Assembly: GCA_030141605.1 (NCBI GenBank)
Contig: JAQGDQ010000349.1
Span: forward strand, 187,997-250,736
From: Tubiluchus corallicola
Lineage: Eukaryota > Priapulida > Priapulimorpha > Priapulimorphida > Tubiluchidae
Length of the DNA: 62,740 nt
Direction of reading: 5' to 3'
The first letter of the stretch is position 1. The number at the start of each line of letters is the position of its first letter. Shown here piece after piece: positions 49,336 to 62,238 of this stretch. The position numbers and the translations under genes were made by a program. The notes below the pieces were generated by a model, which was not told where the DNA came from, did not search any database, and saw only the letters and a program-made list of their open reading frames with translations.

Positions 49336-50434
49336 ATCTAGCAAGTTAGAAGAGGCAAAATCATTAAGAAAGAGACCTGGGAAGCAGATGGCATTTTGTA
49401 GCTGGTTTTCACTACAACTGAGATTTGTTAGCTGAGTATAATATTCTCCTGGGAAGACAACATAATAAACTGCAACCTAATTACGACGGTTGGTATTACA
49501 GCTGCAGAAGTTCAAGGTAATGTGTCACAAGTGGTTTCCATCGCGTGCCCAGTTCAGAAGCTTCATGGAGAGCACTACATTATACTTGGTGTGGAACTAA
49601 CGCATGTTCCCAACATGCTTTGCTACCTGAAGCAAGTTATCAAAATCAGCAAAACAGAAAATGACAAGACTTGGTGAGGTGAAATTAATAGCTAAGTGCC
49701 CAGAGTATGTGCTTAGCAAGTTAAACAACTTTGGATCTGGTTGGTAAATGGATAGTTGACTATCGAGAAAATTACTTCTAAGCAGCTCCACTGCCGTTGC
49801 ATTACCGCCTCGTTCAACTCGTCTATTCGCGTCGCTAAGGAGCGACGTATATAAACCTGCATGTGGCTAAAGAGTAAATAAATGCAAACTAACAGACGTT
49901 GCCAACTTAGAATTGCAGATAATTTTAAAGAATCCTATCGGCACTACTAGTCTGCTGTTTGATAAAAAGGATAAAAAGAGGTTGCAATCTTTTAGGTATG
50001 GTTATTAATAGGTCGGTGTTGTGGTGGAGCTCTTAACAAGTATGTTTGCAGCGTTGGTTACTCATGAGTGCTTGCTCTAAAACTCAGATAGTGTGTAACA
50101 TGTTTACGTTATTGACATTTGGCATTCCACGGTGTTTGCAAATGCGATGCAATGTTTGACTTTCCAATACTTTTCATTGATTGCGTCAAATATGTTTCAC
50201 AAATTCTTCTTTGGTTTTAAAATCGGAAATCTGAAAGTGGTTTTGTGCAGGCTTATAAGATTATAGTTATACCTTGAGTGTAATGTCAAGTGTCCTTAAA
50301 CAAGTACCTTCATCTTGTAGGTTAATATCTGAAAACCAGAATTTTTATCTTAAAGTCAGAAATGAATTTGGGCGGAAATAAAGGCAGAAGCTACAAAAGG
50401 TCAAGGTCAATAAGCCGTTCTATGATCGTGAAAA
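49336..50434. other. unannotated sequence, possibly an old LTR
   Basis: At 49845-49890 a TATATAAA box is followed by an AAGAGTAAATAAATG polyadenylation-like signal within 40 bp, as in an LTR. No paired LTR or border was found. The sequence before it (49497-49670) stays open for about 60 codons without a recognised domain. Confidence 0.35.
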
Positions 50435-50690
50435 GTCAAAGGTTAAGTGTACACTTGTAATAGTATCAGTTTTAACAGCTAGCTAGAACCTTACCTAGTT
50501 CATTTTTTCTTGTTCGTAAACAAGATGCTGCTAGTAAATCACTCTACGCACAGACTAATGCATAATTAAGTAAAGTCTACGTAAAAAAATTAAAGTTATT
50601 GAACTAATGCGGCAGCGGTCTTTGCTTTACCCACATGTCAAGTGACAGTTGTAGTTAAAACGCGTTGCTGTGGTACACTTAACCTTTGAC
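50435..50690. repeat. short inverted repeat upstream of the promoter
   Basis: An 18-bp sequence, GTCAAAGGTTAAGTGTAC at 50435-50452, occurs as a perfect reverse complement at 50673-50690. Either these are the ends of a 256-bp element or two opposed regulatory motifs. Confidence 0.7.
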
Positions 50691-50700
50691 CTACAGCAAC

Positions 50701-50712
50701 TGCGCGTGCGCA
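50701..50712. promoter_or_regulatory. NRF1-type palindromic promoter element
   Basis: TGCGCGTGCGCA. Its minus strand fits the NRF1/erect-wing consensus YGCGCAYGCGCR exactly. It is about 250 bp upstream of a perfect splice donor at 50965, where a TATA-less promoter would be expected. Confidence 0.5.
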
Positions 50713-50729
50713 CAACGAAACTGTCAAAA

Positions 50730-50965
50730 GGCTTATTAGGCCTAAATGTGACATGAGCTACGCTTCCTGTGGAATGATCATCTCTCACGATTGATTGTCC
50801 GTTACCTGGCTTTTAGTTTTCTAGTGTTTTTCGAAGCAGGCATTGTATTTTAGAAAGCCTTTCATTACTGGAAAATTACATTGTTCTTAGAAGCTGTTTG
50901 TCTTTTGCTGGTGTTTGGAACGAGCCTGAAGGAAGCCTAGAGACCGGAATGTCCTTCTAAACCAG
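50730..50965 (+). other. predicted non-coding first exon
   Basis: The right end is AAACCAG|GTAAGTTA, an optimal donor. The left end (transcription start) is only a guess downstream of the NRF1-type site. There is no long open frame, so it would be 5' untranslated sequence spliced across a 1343-bp intron to the acceptor at 52308. Confidence 0.5.
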
Positions 50966-51324
50966 GTAAGTTAAAACTTAGAAGTCATTTTTGTTTTGTT
51001 CTATTAATAAAGTTATGAACTAATGGTATACATAATTACATTAAATTTCATCAGAAAGAAGCTTGTTAAAATACGCTTAAATTGAGAAAAGAATTTTCTA
51101 TGTCCTTAATAGTAATTTATAATCATTTGCATCATTCCTTAAGTAAACTAAACTACACTAGTACTTCCACAAACAATTCCATTTTTTGCACTAGTACAAT
51201 AGCTTACCATCAGAGTCCGGCTTCACACACTACGTAGATCGAAAAAAGGAAAAAATCATAATCATAAAATCATAATCATGAACAATGGTTTCGTTATTTC
51301 AAACACAGTTGTCTTAAAATACTC

Positions 51325-52197
51325 ATAATAGCAATTATTCTTTGTCATAATACGGATGCATGTTCAATTATCAGTGAAAGACTCACATTACAAAAAAGTT
51401 TTCGTTGCACGTGAAAAAAGTTTCATGAAACAAAGAACGTTTCAGTAACTTAAATTATCTGGCAATAATGGTACTCTGATAGTAATTGTTTATGTGTCAA
51501 AAGCAGAAACAAAAAACGCACCCCAGCGTATCGTACATGATCTGGTTTTCAAATCTTCTGAAAAAAACGATTTTTAAACAACAGATTTGTTTAAAGGAGA
51601 AGAAGGTTTGTCCTACGATGTTCCCTGATGGAGTATAACGATAGATAGGGTACGGTATCCAATTATGAAGCCTCGACACACGAGGACGGGTGGTTAGCCT
51701 ATCATTCGACCACCTTTCTTCCCCGAGTATATGACCAAGTACTCAATCAAAACTGAGTAGGCCTAGTAAGGTGGACAAAAAGTTCTGTTCAGTTAGCAAA
51801 TGGCTCGAAAAAACCGACGGTTCGAACTCGTGTTTGCCAAGTCGTACTATCACCCAGGTATCATGCTGACCTAAAAGTTAGAAACGTTAGAAAAGTTAGA
51901 AGCTCCTAAATAATATACAGGGTCATAACATTCATTCATCCTTGTAGCGGCACTGTAAAAGACACATATCATCGTGAAGCCTGGTTTCTCCTTTTTCTAA
52001 AGAGTTATGAATTTTCTCCAATTCTCACACCAAACGCCGTTCGGACGTTTTTTACGTTGTTTCTACACTACAGTGTGAGTCTTGGAGGTAAATTTACAGG
52101 CCTATGAAATGAACAGGAACTTTCCGGACGTCTCTGTTTATCGTATTTCTAGACTTGAGTTTATTATTGAGAACTTCAAAGACATTTGCGAATACCA
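51325..52197 (+). repeat. left arm of large inverted repeat 1
   Basis: From ATAATAGCAATTATTCTTTG to GACATTTGCGAATACCA. Its reverse complement is 60123-60999. I count only four or five substitutions over about 875 bp. The arm lies within the predicted intron of the cysteine-rich protein gene. A 60-codon frame occurs identically in both arms (minus here, 51679-51497), as does a 36-codon stretch EVNLQAYEMNRNFPDVSVYR onward near the inner end. Neither is a known protein. The segment 51955-52075 is related to the hairpin at 44495-44775. Confidence 0.93.
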
Positions 52198-52308
52198 CTA
52201 AGCTGCCACTAATCTTATAACCGACCAATTCAACACTAAATCAAAAATTAATAGATTTTTACAAGTAAACAAGCTAAGAAAGATTAAATTTACTTTTATA
52301 CGTTCTAG

Positions 52309-52695
52309 ATGCAACTGTCTGTAAAGTGCGTCTTTGTCTCAGCCGTTTCTATCATATTTGGTTTACTGACAACTTGTGAAGCATGCCTGGGAAGGCTCGC
52401 AGGAAAGTCACAAGTCGAAATTTTAACTCAGCGAACCATAGGAAAGTGTACAATTCAGACGTTTGCGGGGGAACATGCCATGGAAGTGTGCGATGTTTGC
52501 TCGCGTGGTTTCAATTGGGATCGTGGTGAGAAATATAAGAAATGCTGCACTGATGACAAAGAGCGCGAAAAGTGTACTGACGTATATAATTCCGTTATGC
52601 GATATGAAAGTAGCACTGACGTTAGTGCATCAAAGTCTAATTTATTGCTTCTACTAGGCTTATTGGTGTACATCACTTCAAAGTACCTTACTTGA
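52309..52695 (+). CDS. small secreted cysteine-rich protein, possible GPI anchor
   Basis: A 128-residue protein. Residues 1-25 form a signal peptide (hydrophobic VFVSAVSIIFGLL, small residues at CEA before Cys26). The mature part has cysteines at 26, 47, 61, 64, 79, 80 and 89, including CDVC and a CC pair. Residues 98-111 are Ser/Asp-rich, followed by a hydrophobic tail (LLLLLGLLVYI, 112-122) ending KYLT. That layout fits a GPI-attachment signal or a C-terminal membrane anchor, placing the protein at the cell surface. The ATG directly follows TTCTAG, a splice acceptor, so a leader exon is joined upstream, best candidate 50965. An AATAAA signal lies 89 nt after the stop. The VCxxCSRGF and CC-x8-C pattern faintly recalls insulin-family chains, but the A-chain spacing does not fit. 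I do not recognise the family. Confidence 0.68.
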   Translation: MQLSVKCVFVSAVSIIFGLLTTCEACLGRLAGKSQVEILTQRTIGKCTIQTFAGEHAMEVCDVCSRGFNWDRGEKYKKCCTDDKEREKCTDVYNSVMRYESSTDVSASKSNLLLLLGLLVYITSKYLT

Positions 52696-52783
52696 CAACT
52701 TAAACACTTAAAATTATCAGTGATCATTTTCTCAACTTTACTATCGTTTCTTATCAACGTCGCTATATAATGAATATAAATAT

Positions 52784-52789
52784 AATAAA
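52784..52789 (+). terminator. polyadenylation signal
   Basis: AATAAA 89 nt after the stop codon of the cysteine-rich protein, followed by a T/G-rich stretch (TATATTGTATTTTATTT). A plausible 3' end for the gene. Confidence 0.55.
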
Positions 52790-54355
52790 TATATATTGTA
52801 TTTTATTTACTCAGAATTCCAGTAACTCTTTTACTACAACACACTCAAATTCACTCTTTCATTATTGTCTTGCTTCTTGAGATTCAACAATGGAGATTAA
52901 ACGAAATCAAACTTAAAAACATCAAAACTTTAAAACATTTTATCAAAAATTACTCCTACGTCTGCTATGGATGACAAGTTACCTTGTGATTAAAGCTTTT
53001 TAAGGTAAGTTTTGGTTTCTTAACTGCCAATTATTGGTTAGTGGTGGTGCAAAAAGAGAAAAACTGATTATCAGCTAAGTTGATCCTCTGTTCAGTATAA
53101 AAATGACGAACTTTATTCCAGTATCCTAGGGTGAATCTGCTGATTTTGCAGCATTTGAAAAACTTATTAACAGAAGCCAGTGACCTATCCACCTAAAGAC
53201 TTCTCTGGCTGGTTTTGTTGGTTTTAGATGGCTTATAATTCCCTAAAACTCCCCAGTAAAAAGTGTATGGATGTGTCCTTACTGTAAACATCTTACCCGT
53301 AATTATTCTCTTTACAAACTTCGTAAAACTGGTATGTGATGTTTGAAATTACACGATCCTTACGAGTTATTGCCCGCAATTTCTGGCTTCCTGAATTTTA
53401 TTTATGTCTAATTTGCTTTAATAAGCGTCTATTATAGAGGAAATAAATCCTAGTTTCATGTTATACAAGACAGGAAAATTACCCTCATGTTTATCACAGG
53501 ATTATAAAACATTCATGCACCACTCATAAGCTTTCATTAAACATTTATTCTCCAATTTGCTCAAGAGAAAAACAAATTTGTCGCGCATATGTGCTGTAAC
53601 CAGACGTATCCACCAGCTGCAAAACTAATGTGGACACTTAGCTCCACAGTATAGGCAGTGGTAACTCGGACAGTGACCACAAGGTCAGCAAATAATTGAC
53701 CAATGAACATTGGTAAGTGTTTTTTCGAGGGTCGACCCAAATCAGTAGTCGTCTAGATGTTGTTCTTATTGAGAACAACCTTTTTGAGAAAAGCCTTCAG
53801 TTCCACGAATTTGCAACGAATCACCATAAAACTTTACGGCTACATATTAGAATGAGTTCTGCGCGACCGACCGAATCGGATTTTTCATCCGCTATTTTCA
53901 TTTCAAGGTGGCGGTAATAACACCATTTTAAGAAAAAAATCTAAAGCTGTGCAATATTGCAATAGATCGTTACGAAATATACTAGACCGAATTAAGCATC
54001 GACTGATGGAGTCGGGTTTTTTATTTGTTCCGAGGTATTATGTTATTTCTAATCCACGATCTTGAGTTCAACAAGTCCCTCTACCAACAGTTGTTGGTCT
54101 GAGGGCACACGAGAAGAAAATAATTAACCCGTGGACCCTTGAGTAACAAAACACTTGGACAGTGGTTGCTTGACTTCAGTAGTGATCTGTAACTTATGAC
54201 GTAGAAACTGAGTGTCAAAAAATGTCAAATAGTTTTCATCAAATAGACATAACACAAACAATAATCAAATTTTATTACACTAATTTTGTTTAAAGCACAA
54301 GAAATTAAGAAGCTGAAAGTTTTGTGCTATTGTCTTCAAACGGTCAACGGTCCAC
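52790..54355. other. unannotated sequence
   Basis: Contains copy 2 of the 60-bp dispersed repeat at 53150-53212 (partner 36293-36356). No other gene or repeat is recognised. Confidence 0.45.
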
Positions 54356-54359
54356 GAAT

Positions 54360-54955
54360 TTTCTGTACAATCATCTTACAAACATTCTCCGCACAATTGT
54401 CCACCATCCTAATAGTGTCTGCACAATTGTCCACATCCAAGCATTCTCTGCACAATTGTTCACTTCCAAGCATTCTCTGCACAATTGTTCACTTCCAAGC
54501 ATTCTCTGCACAATTGTCCACTTCCAAGCACTTGCTGCACAAGTGTCTACAGTGCAAGCATTTTCTGCAAATTGTCCACTTCCAAACATTCTCTGGGCAC
54601 TTGTCTGCTATCCGAGCATTCTCTGCACAATTGTCAACTTTCCAAGCATTATCGGCACAAGTGCTACTGTCCAGAATTTCTCCGCATGTTCACCCTCCAA
54701 CAAATCTCTACACAATTACCCACTGTCAAAGCATTCTGTACACAATTATCCACAGTCCAAGCCTTCTCTGCACAACTTTCCAAGCATTATCGGCACACGT
54801 GCTACTGTCCAGAATTTCTCCGCATGTTTACCCTCCAACAAATCTCTACACAATTACCCACTGTCAAAGCATTCTGTACACAATTATCCACAGTCCAAGC
54901 CTTCTCTGCACAATTCTCCACTGTCCAAAAATTCTCTGCACTATTATTGTTAAAT
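54360..54955 (+). repeat. 29-bp minisatellite with 138-bp higher-order repeat
   Basis: About 20 copies of a 29-bp unit, TCTGCACAATTGTYCACTTC plus CAAGCATTC. Exact 29-bp spacing is seen at 54421, 54450, 54479 and 54508. A block of about 138 bp starting CAAGCATTATCGGCACA at 54643 is repeated at 54781, a higher-order duplication. Since 29 is not a multiple of 3 and the unit lacks stops, all three plus frames stay open for about 200 codons and give the same peptide repeat in rotated order. I therefore do not call a protein. Confidence 0.9.
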
Positions 54956-56256
<1,301 letters not shown>

Positions 56257-57747
56257 TTTTTACCCAGATGGGCCTTTGTATAGTTGTTTTACTCATTTTT
56301 ACCTTTCTTCCTAAAATGTTTTGAACACTGCATCTTACAGGACTTTTACTTGAAGCCCTTAGACCTGCTCTGTTACCCTTGCTTCGAGAGTTGCCGCGTC
56401 TTGAAGCTGCTTCAGTGAGGATGCAGTGCTCATTTTAAACTTGCTGCGCCACCTGCAGCGGGAAAACTAAATCATCAGCACATTTTGCTTTGGCTGGATT
56501 AAAAATCATTACCTCAGAGAAGCCTTACTATTATTACCTTATCAAAGAGTGCAAAGAAGAGTAAAACAACTAGAAAACGTTAGAACAAATGGCAACAGCA
56601 CAGATGAGAGCATGTAAAAACTGAAACACGAGAGCGTAGTCGCTTTGCAGACCTACATAGAGACTAAACATTCTAACCGTAAGAGATGCAAAATTGATAT
56701 TTACTGATAAAGCGATCAAAAACATGATCCAGATACGAGTGAAACCTAGACTGTTGAAAGAATGAATTTAGTCAAAATACAAATAAAAGCGAAATTCATA
56801 AGCTAAAACTCCAATAAAACGCAGGGGGGGGGGACACGTGAGAAGCGCAAAAGTTTTGAAACTGAAACGTACATAGTACGTAATTTTGGTATCACGCTGA
56901 AGCCTAGCTAAGTAGCAGTTGACAGAACAATAAATAGTGGTGTTAAAAATAAATAACTGCTTTCTTTTTTTTACGGATTTGGCTGTAGATCAAACTAGAT
57001 ATACGCATGCAAATGAACTCTACAGATTTGCGGCGATCGGTTTCAATGGAAACAAAAGCACTGCTATTAATAAGTAATACCGAAAACCATAACAAATGAA
57101 ACCCAAAAGAAACATAAGATCGGTAGATGAGAGCTAAATATTGAAGCACTACGAGGGCACACGCGCATGTTTAAGACCTCGATGAATAATAAGCAACTAT
57201 GCATCTGCAGCTGCAACTGCGTCTGCAACTATGGAATCCATCATGAGAGCATCTAGAATGCGAGTTTTCCCACATAGCTTCCTTACCTCAACCGTGCGTG
57301 ATATTTAAGTAATTAAATGTAGGCTTTTCGCTGTCTCATATTCTCTAACACTGAAAGGAGCTGACATCTTAGTGCAGTGTGCAATGTAGTTTGGACACTT
57401 ATACAAACATGTCCAGAATTTGCTATAATTTGATGGTATTAAGTATTTGTTTACGTTAAAAAAAATCCACAGGTAGAGTCCAGAGAAAAAACCGATATTG
57501 AAACTTTGATAAATTTGCCTACCAAAAACACAAATATACTAGACTTCAAATTTACAATTAAGTAGGATAAATGGATGCGTATGTGTTTATTATAAGCTTC
57601 GTATTAATAAATAAGTCATGTGTGAAAATTACGACATGCGTTCTCTTCAAAAAACATTGATTTCCAAATGAAATAAATTACATCCCTTAGCCAAAGTCGC
57701 AACTGCCGCCACAATGACTCCAACAAAAGTAAGTCTGTCTCTCCCAT
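56257..57747. other. unannotated sequence
   Basis: Includes a short poly-G run at 56824-56833. No gene is supported in this 1.5 kb. Confidence 0.4.
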
Positions 57748-57752
57748 TGGTT

Positions 57753-57851
<99 letters not shown>

Positions 57852-57852
57852 C
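57748..57852. repeat. (CTTT)n microsatellite
   Basis: About 25 TTTC units. Same unit as the longer array at 36597. Confidence 0.97.
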
Positions 57853-58820
57853 GCTTTCCATCTCACTCACTCTCTCTGCCCTCCTTTCCTTCGTATTAAA
57901 TCAAATGACTTCTTGTCTGAAGAATATTAACCTCTCACGAATTTGTAACTTTGTTTGTAATTAAACTTATGAATATCCTGTTTGCAGCGTTGCATGAAAT
58001 AATACAGTAACAATGCGATCTGCAAATGAAAACCATTTAAATATAGAACACCAAAGTGGAATTAATAGCTTATTTTTATGCTTATTAAATCAATTTTGAA
58101 CATTCATAAATCATTTTTTAATATTAAAAATTTATACGGCATCACACCTCCAAGGACTACTTCACCACATTCCGCCACTGCGTGCACAACAGAGGTTCAC
58201 TCTGCACAGTGCACAGCCAGGTGGCACGCCGAGCCGCTAATAGCAGCCATCTAGCAGGCCCTATTCTGCTTATTCTGCATTATGTAGGTGACTAAGATAA
58301 AATATCTTGTGTTTTTTTACATATTTAGTTTAAGCTACAGTGTTAGAAGCCAGTAGTCAGTCTCGCTCACTCATTGCATTATTCGCATACTCTCCGTCAT
58401 TAAGGACAATTTTACACCATAGCGTGTTATCAGTGTGGACATACAGCACTGTTAAAATGCATTAATTATCCTGGACATCCCTGTAATGCGCCATCTCTCG
58501 AGACTTTCCAACAACTTTATACACTTACTGTCTTACATTATCACAAACCGTTCCACAGCACTTAAGCACGTGAAGGCTATAAAAGCGTGGCGTGCGCTGG
58601 TTTTATCACCTTTAAGTATGGCTTCGCAAACAAACGCATTCCACTACTCACTGAAATAGCCTGCAGCAAGCAACCTGCGTGCTGGAGGAATATCAGCTTT
58701 TATATCTAATTACCTGCTGTTAAGGTATGTGAAGGTTCATTGATCTGGATAGATGTGCAGCTCTTAATGGCGAAATCAACACCTTCGCTGGTTGAGATGC
58801 ATGAAGTCATAGCAGAGCGG
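57853..58820. other. unannotated sequence
   Basis: No gene supported. Nothing repeat-like is noted. Confidence 0.4.
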
Positions 58821-58822
58821 GA

Positions 58823-58824
<2 letters not shown>

Positions 58825-58875
<51 letters not shown>

Positions 58876-58950
58876 GCGAGAGGAAGAAATGGAGAAAGAG
58901 AAGCAGGAAGAAACAAAGAAAGAGACAGGCAAGCAGGCAGACATACAGAC

Positions 58951-59001
<51 letters not shown>

Positions 59002-59175
59002 AGGAAGGAAGGAAGGAAGGAAGGAAGGATGGATGGATGGATGGATGGATGGATGGATGGATGGATGGATGGATGGATGGATGGATGGATGGATGGATGG
59101 ATGGATGGATGGATGGATGGATGGATGGATGGATGGATGGATGGATGGATGGATGGATAGATAGATAGATAAAGA
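58825..59175. repeat. compound purine-rich array: GA, GAAA, GGAA, GGAT, GATA
   Basis: Successive blocks: GA (58830-58872), AGAA-rich mixed, GAAA (58952-59003), GGAA (59003-59025), GGAT (59025-59157), GATA (59155-59170). Each block differs from the next by one base of the tetramer. Confidence 0.97.
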
Positions 59176-59756
59176 TAGAGGACAGAAAAAGATTTGGACA
59201 GACAGTATTGATATAGCTCTTACATTCACTATAGAAGGACAGAATGTGGGTTCATTTAACGAATGAAACAACCATAACAGTTTCAAAGGCTGGTAAGTTT
59301 TTCAGCAGCTCTCCTAAATCCAGATTTATTCTTGCCGTGACATTTTTGTCATCACCAACCTGAATAACCTCAGCGTGTTAATACTTTTCACAGACGTCTT
59401 CTGTCTCGTTAAACCCAGCAGGACTAAGATTTACACACGTCCAGCTCCAGATCAGTGATTTATGTTAGAAAACTGTCATGTCATGATATACTCATATAAC
59501 AACGGTGACGAAAGAGACTGTTGCAAGACTCCTAAATGATAATGACTCTTTGATATCAAGAGGTGCCATAATTAATGTAGCACAGAGAGCCATTAGAAGT
59601 GTTAACTTGGAAATCTCATACTGTGGGTCATTAGGACGGCAAAAGGGCATAGTGACAATATGTCTAAATTATATTTCAGTAGAGAAGCCAAGCGAATGAA
59701 TCAAGTCAGTAAAGATGGAAAGACCTCTGAGGCAGAGAGGGAGAGAGAAAGAGAGG
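59176..59756. other. unannotated sequence
   Basis: Inside inverted repeat 1. A 64-codon plus frame at 59505-59699 is unremarkable. Confidence 0.4.
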
Positions 59757-59901
59757 CAGGTAGTTAGATAGGTAAGTAGGTAGGAAGGAAGGTAGGTAGG
59801 TAGGTAGGTAGGTAGGTAGGTAGGTAGGTAGGTAGGTAGGTAGGTAGGTAGGTAGGTATGTAGGTAGGTAGGTAGGTAAGTAGGTAGGTAGGTAGGCAGG
59901 T

Positions 59902-59932
<31 letters not shown>

Positions 59933-60126
59933 TAGGTAGGTAGGCAGGCAGGCAGGTAGGTAGGTAGGTAGGTAGGTAGGTAGGTAGGTAGGTAGGTAGG
60001 TAGGTAAGTAGGTAGGTAGGTAGGAGGTAGGTAGGTAGGTAGGTAGGTAGGTAGGTAGGTAGGTAGGTAGGTAGGTAGGTAGGTAGGTAGATAGGTAAGT
60101 AGGTAGATAAGTAGGTAGGTAGGTTG
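59757..60126. repeat. (GGTA)n array with GGCA variants
   Basis: About 90 tetramers abutting the inner end of the right inverted-repeat arm. GGCA units cluster at 59895-59955. On the minus strand the arm sequence runs straight into (ACCT)n, the position a retroelement tail would occupy. The left arm lacks this array. Confidence 0.97.
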
Positions 60127-60999
60127 GTATTCGCAAATGTCTTTGAAGTTCTCAATAATAAACTCAAGTCTAGAAATACGATAAACAGAGACGTCCGGAA
60201 AGTTCCTGTTCATTTCATAGGCCTGTAAATTTACCTCCAAGACTCACACTGTAGTGTAGAAACAACGTAAAAAACGTCCGAACGGCGTTTGGTGTGAGAA
60301 TTGGAGAAAATTCATAACTCTTTAGAAAAAGGAGAAACCAGGCTTCACGATGATATGTGTCTTTTACAGTGCCGCTACAAGGATGAATGAATGTTATGAC
60401 CCTGTATATTATTTAGGAGCTTCTAACTTTTCTAACGTTTCTAACTTTTAGATCAGCATGATACCTGGGTGATAGTACGACTTGGCAAACACGAGTTCGA
60501 ACCGTCGGTTTTTTCGAGCCATTTGCTAACTGAACAGAACTTTTTGTTCACCTTACTAGGCCTACTCAGTTTTGATTGAGTACTTGGTCATATACTCGGG
60601 GAAGAAAGGTGGTCGAATGATAGGCTAACCACCCGTCCTCATGTGTCGAGGCTTCATAATTGGATACCGTACCCTATCTATCGTTATACTCCATCAGGGA
60701 ACATCGTAGGACAAACCTTCTTCTCCTTTAAACAAATCTGTTGTTTAAAAATCGTTTTTTTCAGAAGATTTGAAAACCAGATCATGTACGATACGCTGGG
60801 GTGCGTTTTTTGTTTCTGCTTTTGACACATAAACAATTACTATCAGAGTACCATTATTGCCAGATAATTTAAGTTACTGAAACGTTCTTTGTTTCATGAA
60901 ACTTTTTTCACGTGCAACGAAAACTTTTTTGTAATGTGAGTCTTTCACTGATAATTGAACCTGCATCCGTATTATGACAAAGAATAATTGCTATTATTG
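60123..60999 (-). repeat. right arm of large inverted repeat 1
   Basis: Reverse complement of 51325-52197. Differences include CAC-A-TGAGG versus CACACGAGG and single changes near 60549, 60453 and 60962. The outer end is GAATAATTGCTATTAT, after which the sequences diverge (TGTAATGGCCC here). No target duplication is evident at the outer ends. Confidence 0.93.
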
Positions 61000-61220
61000 T
61001 AATGGCCCGTGCGTACAGGGGCAGACCATAGGGGCCAATTAATGGTAGTCGCTGCTAAGTTCGATCAGTTCCTTGGCCGAGCTAGGGGCACTAACCGACT
61101 GCCCACTAAAGAAACAGACAATAGCTGAGCGTAGGCAGACTCTACGGGGGCTCTACCTAAATAGCATGGATTCTTTTGTGGTGGGATTGATCAAAAACAG
61201 GCTTTCCATCTATACCCTAA
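61000..61220. other. linker between the two large inverted repeats
   Basis: A 221-bp, relatively GC-rich stretch starting TGTAATGGCCCGTGCGTACA, with GGGGC motifs. It could belong to the arm of inverted repeat 2 if that arm extends beyond the window. Confidence 0.5.
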
Positions 61221-61721
61221 AAGCCAAACTGTAACCAGGCGAATAAATGACAAAATATTAAGTTTAATGACACAAACAAAAACAGTTGTATAATTGAGCT
61301 TTTTGTGAACAATGGAAATTAGTAATAAACAAAAGCTAATCTGAAAACGCTACTAAACAGCATGGCATGAAATAAATGCAATGACTAAACACACAAAAAT
61401 CATACAGTGTTCCTAACTATTTAAAGGGTTCCTACTTACGCTACCAGCCACCCCAAAATGCGTACGCTAGCGAAATATCTTCTCCAGACACGTGTAGTTT
61501 GTGGTCATAGTCCTTTAGAACGACTAAAGTATGGTTCAGATTTCATCTAATGGGTTCACGACTCCCATAGTAGCGACTCAAAAATCTGAGAGAAGCGTAG
61601 CTAAATGTTTCAACGTAAGTCTAACAAAAGGGTGACGTGTGAACGGAGCTGTAGGCACACATGCGCTCGGAAATTCACATCAAAAACAAGTTCTCCCTCT
61701 GCGCCAGTTAACGATAACGTA
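61221..61721 (+). repeat. left arm of inverted repeat 2
   Basis: Starts at or before AAGCCAAACTGTAACCAGGC and ends GCCAGTTAACGATAACGTA. It pairs with 62239-62740 at an estimated 97-98% identity with one single-base indel. The arm's true outer end is hidden because the partner reaches the window edge. Confidence 0.93.
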
Positions 61722-62238
61722 TTGAAAAACGCTTCCCTTTACTTATGTTCACTAAATGTAAATTGTTTCTAGATTGTTATAATCAACTAGGTAATACTAT
61801 TTGTTAGTTTAGGGAATGTTATCTCCCCCCCCCCCTGGGTTGGGTTAAACGTGTAACTGTACGTTTGTGCATCTAATCGTATTCAAGCCAAACGCATAGA
61901 TTTCTGTACGTTCATGACACAGATTTCACAGACAGGATATGCAACTTGACTTTGGTTGGTTAAACTGCGTTTTTACGTTTTACCTGATTGTCCATTAGCT
62001 GACGTTTGAAAAGCTAATGATCTATTCGTGGTGGTGGAAGATGTCCACTCATTGGTTTACATGGCTTTGCTGATCTTACCATGCCGGGAAGATGTCGTTT
62101 CGGATCATGTGAGAGCACCGTCGTGCAGTTGGAAAGGTGCCCAGCTCGATACTCCATCGCATGGGACGAAGAAGTCGTCACTGCCCGTGGGTAGGAACTT
62201 TATGCCAATAAACCGGAAGGCAAAGGTACCTGTTTACT
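61722..62238. other. loop of inverted repeat 2
   Basis: 517 bp with a poly-C run at 61824-61835. A plus frame at 62028-62252 (74 codons) runs into the right arm and has no recognised domain. No transposase is visible. Confidence 0.5.

Noticed and set aside
51780-51850. Possible tRNA (GGTTCGAACTCG box) inside the inverted-repeat arm
   Set aside because: The T-stem and acceptor stem do not pair and there is no A box at the right distance.
52309-52695. Assignment of the cysteine-rich protein to the insulin family
   Set aside because: VCxxCSRGF and the CC pair are suggestive, but the CC-x3-C-x8-C signature is absent (here CC-x8-C) and the first cysteine spacing is also off.
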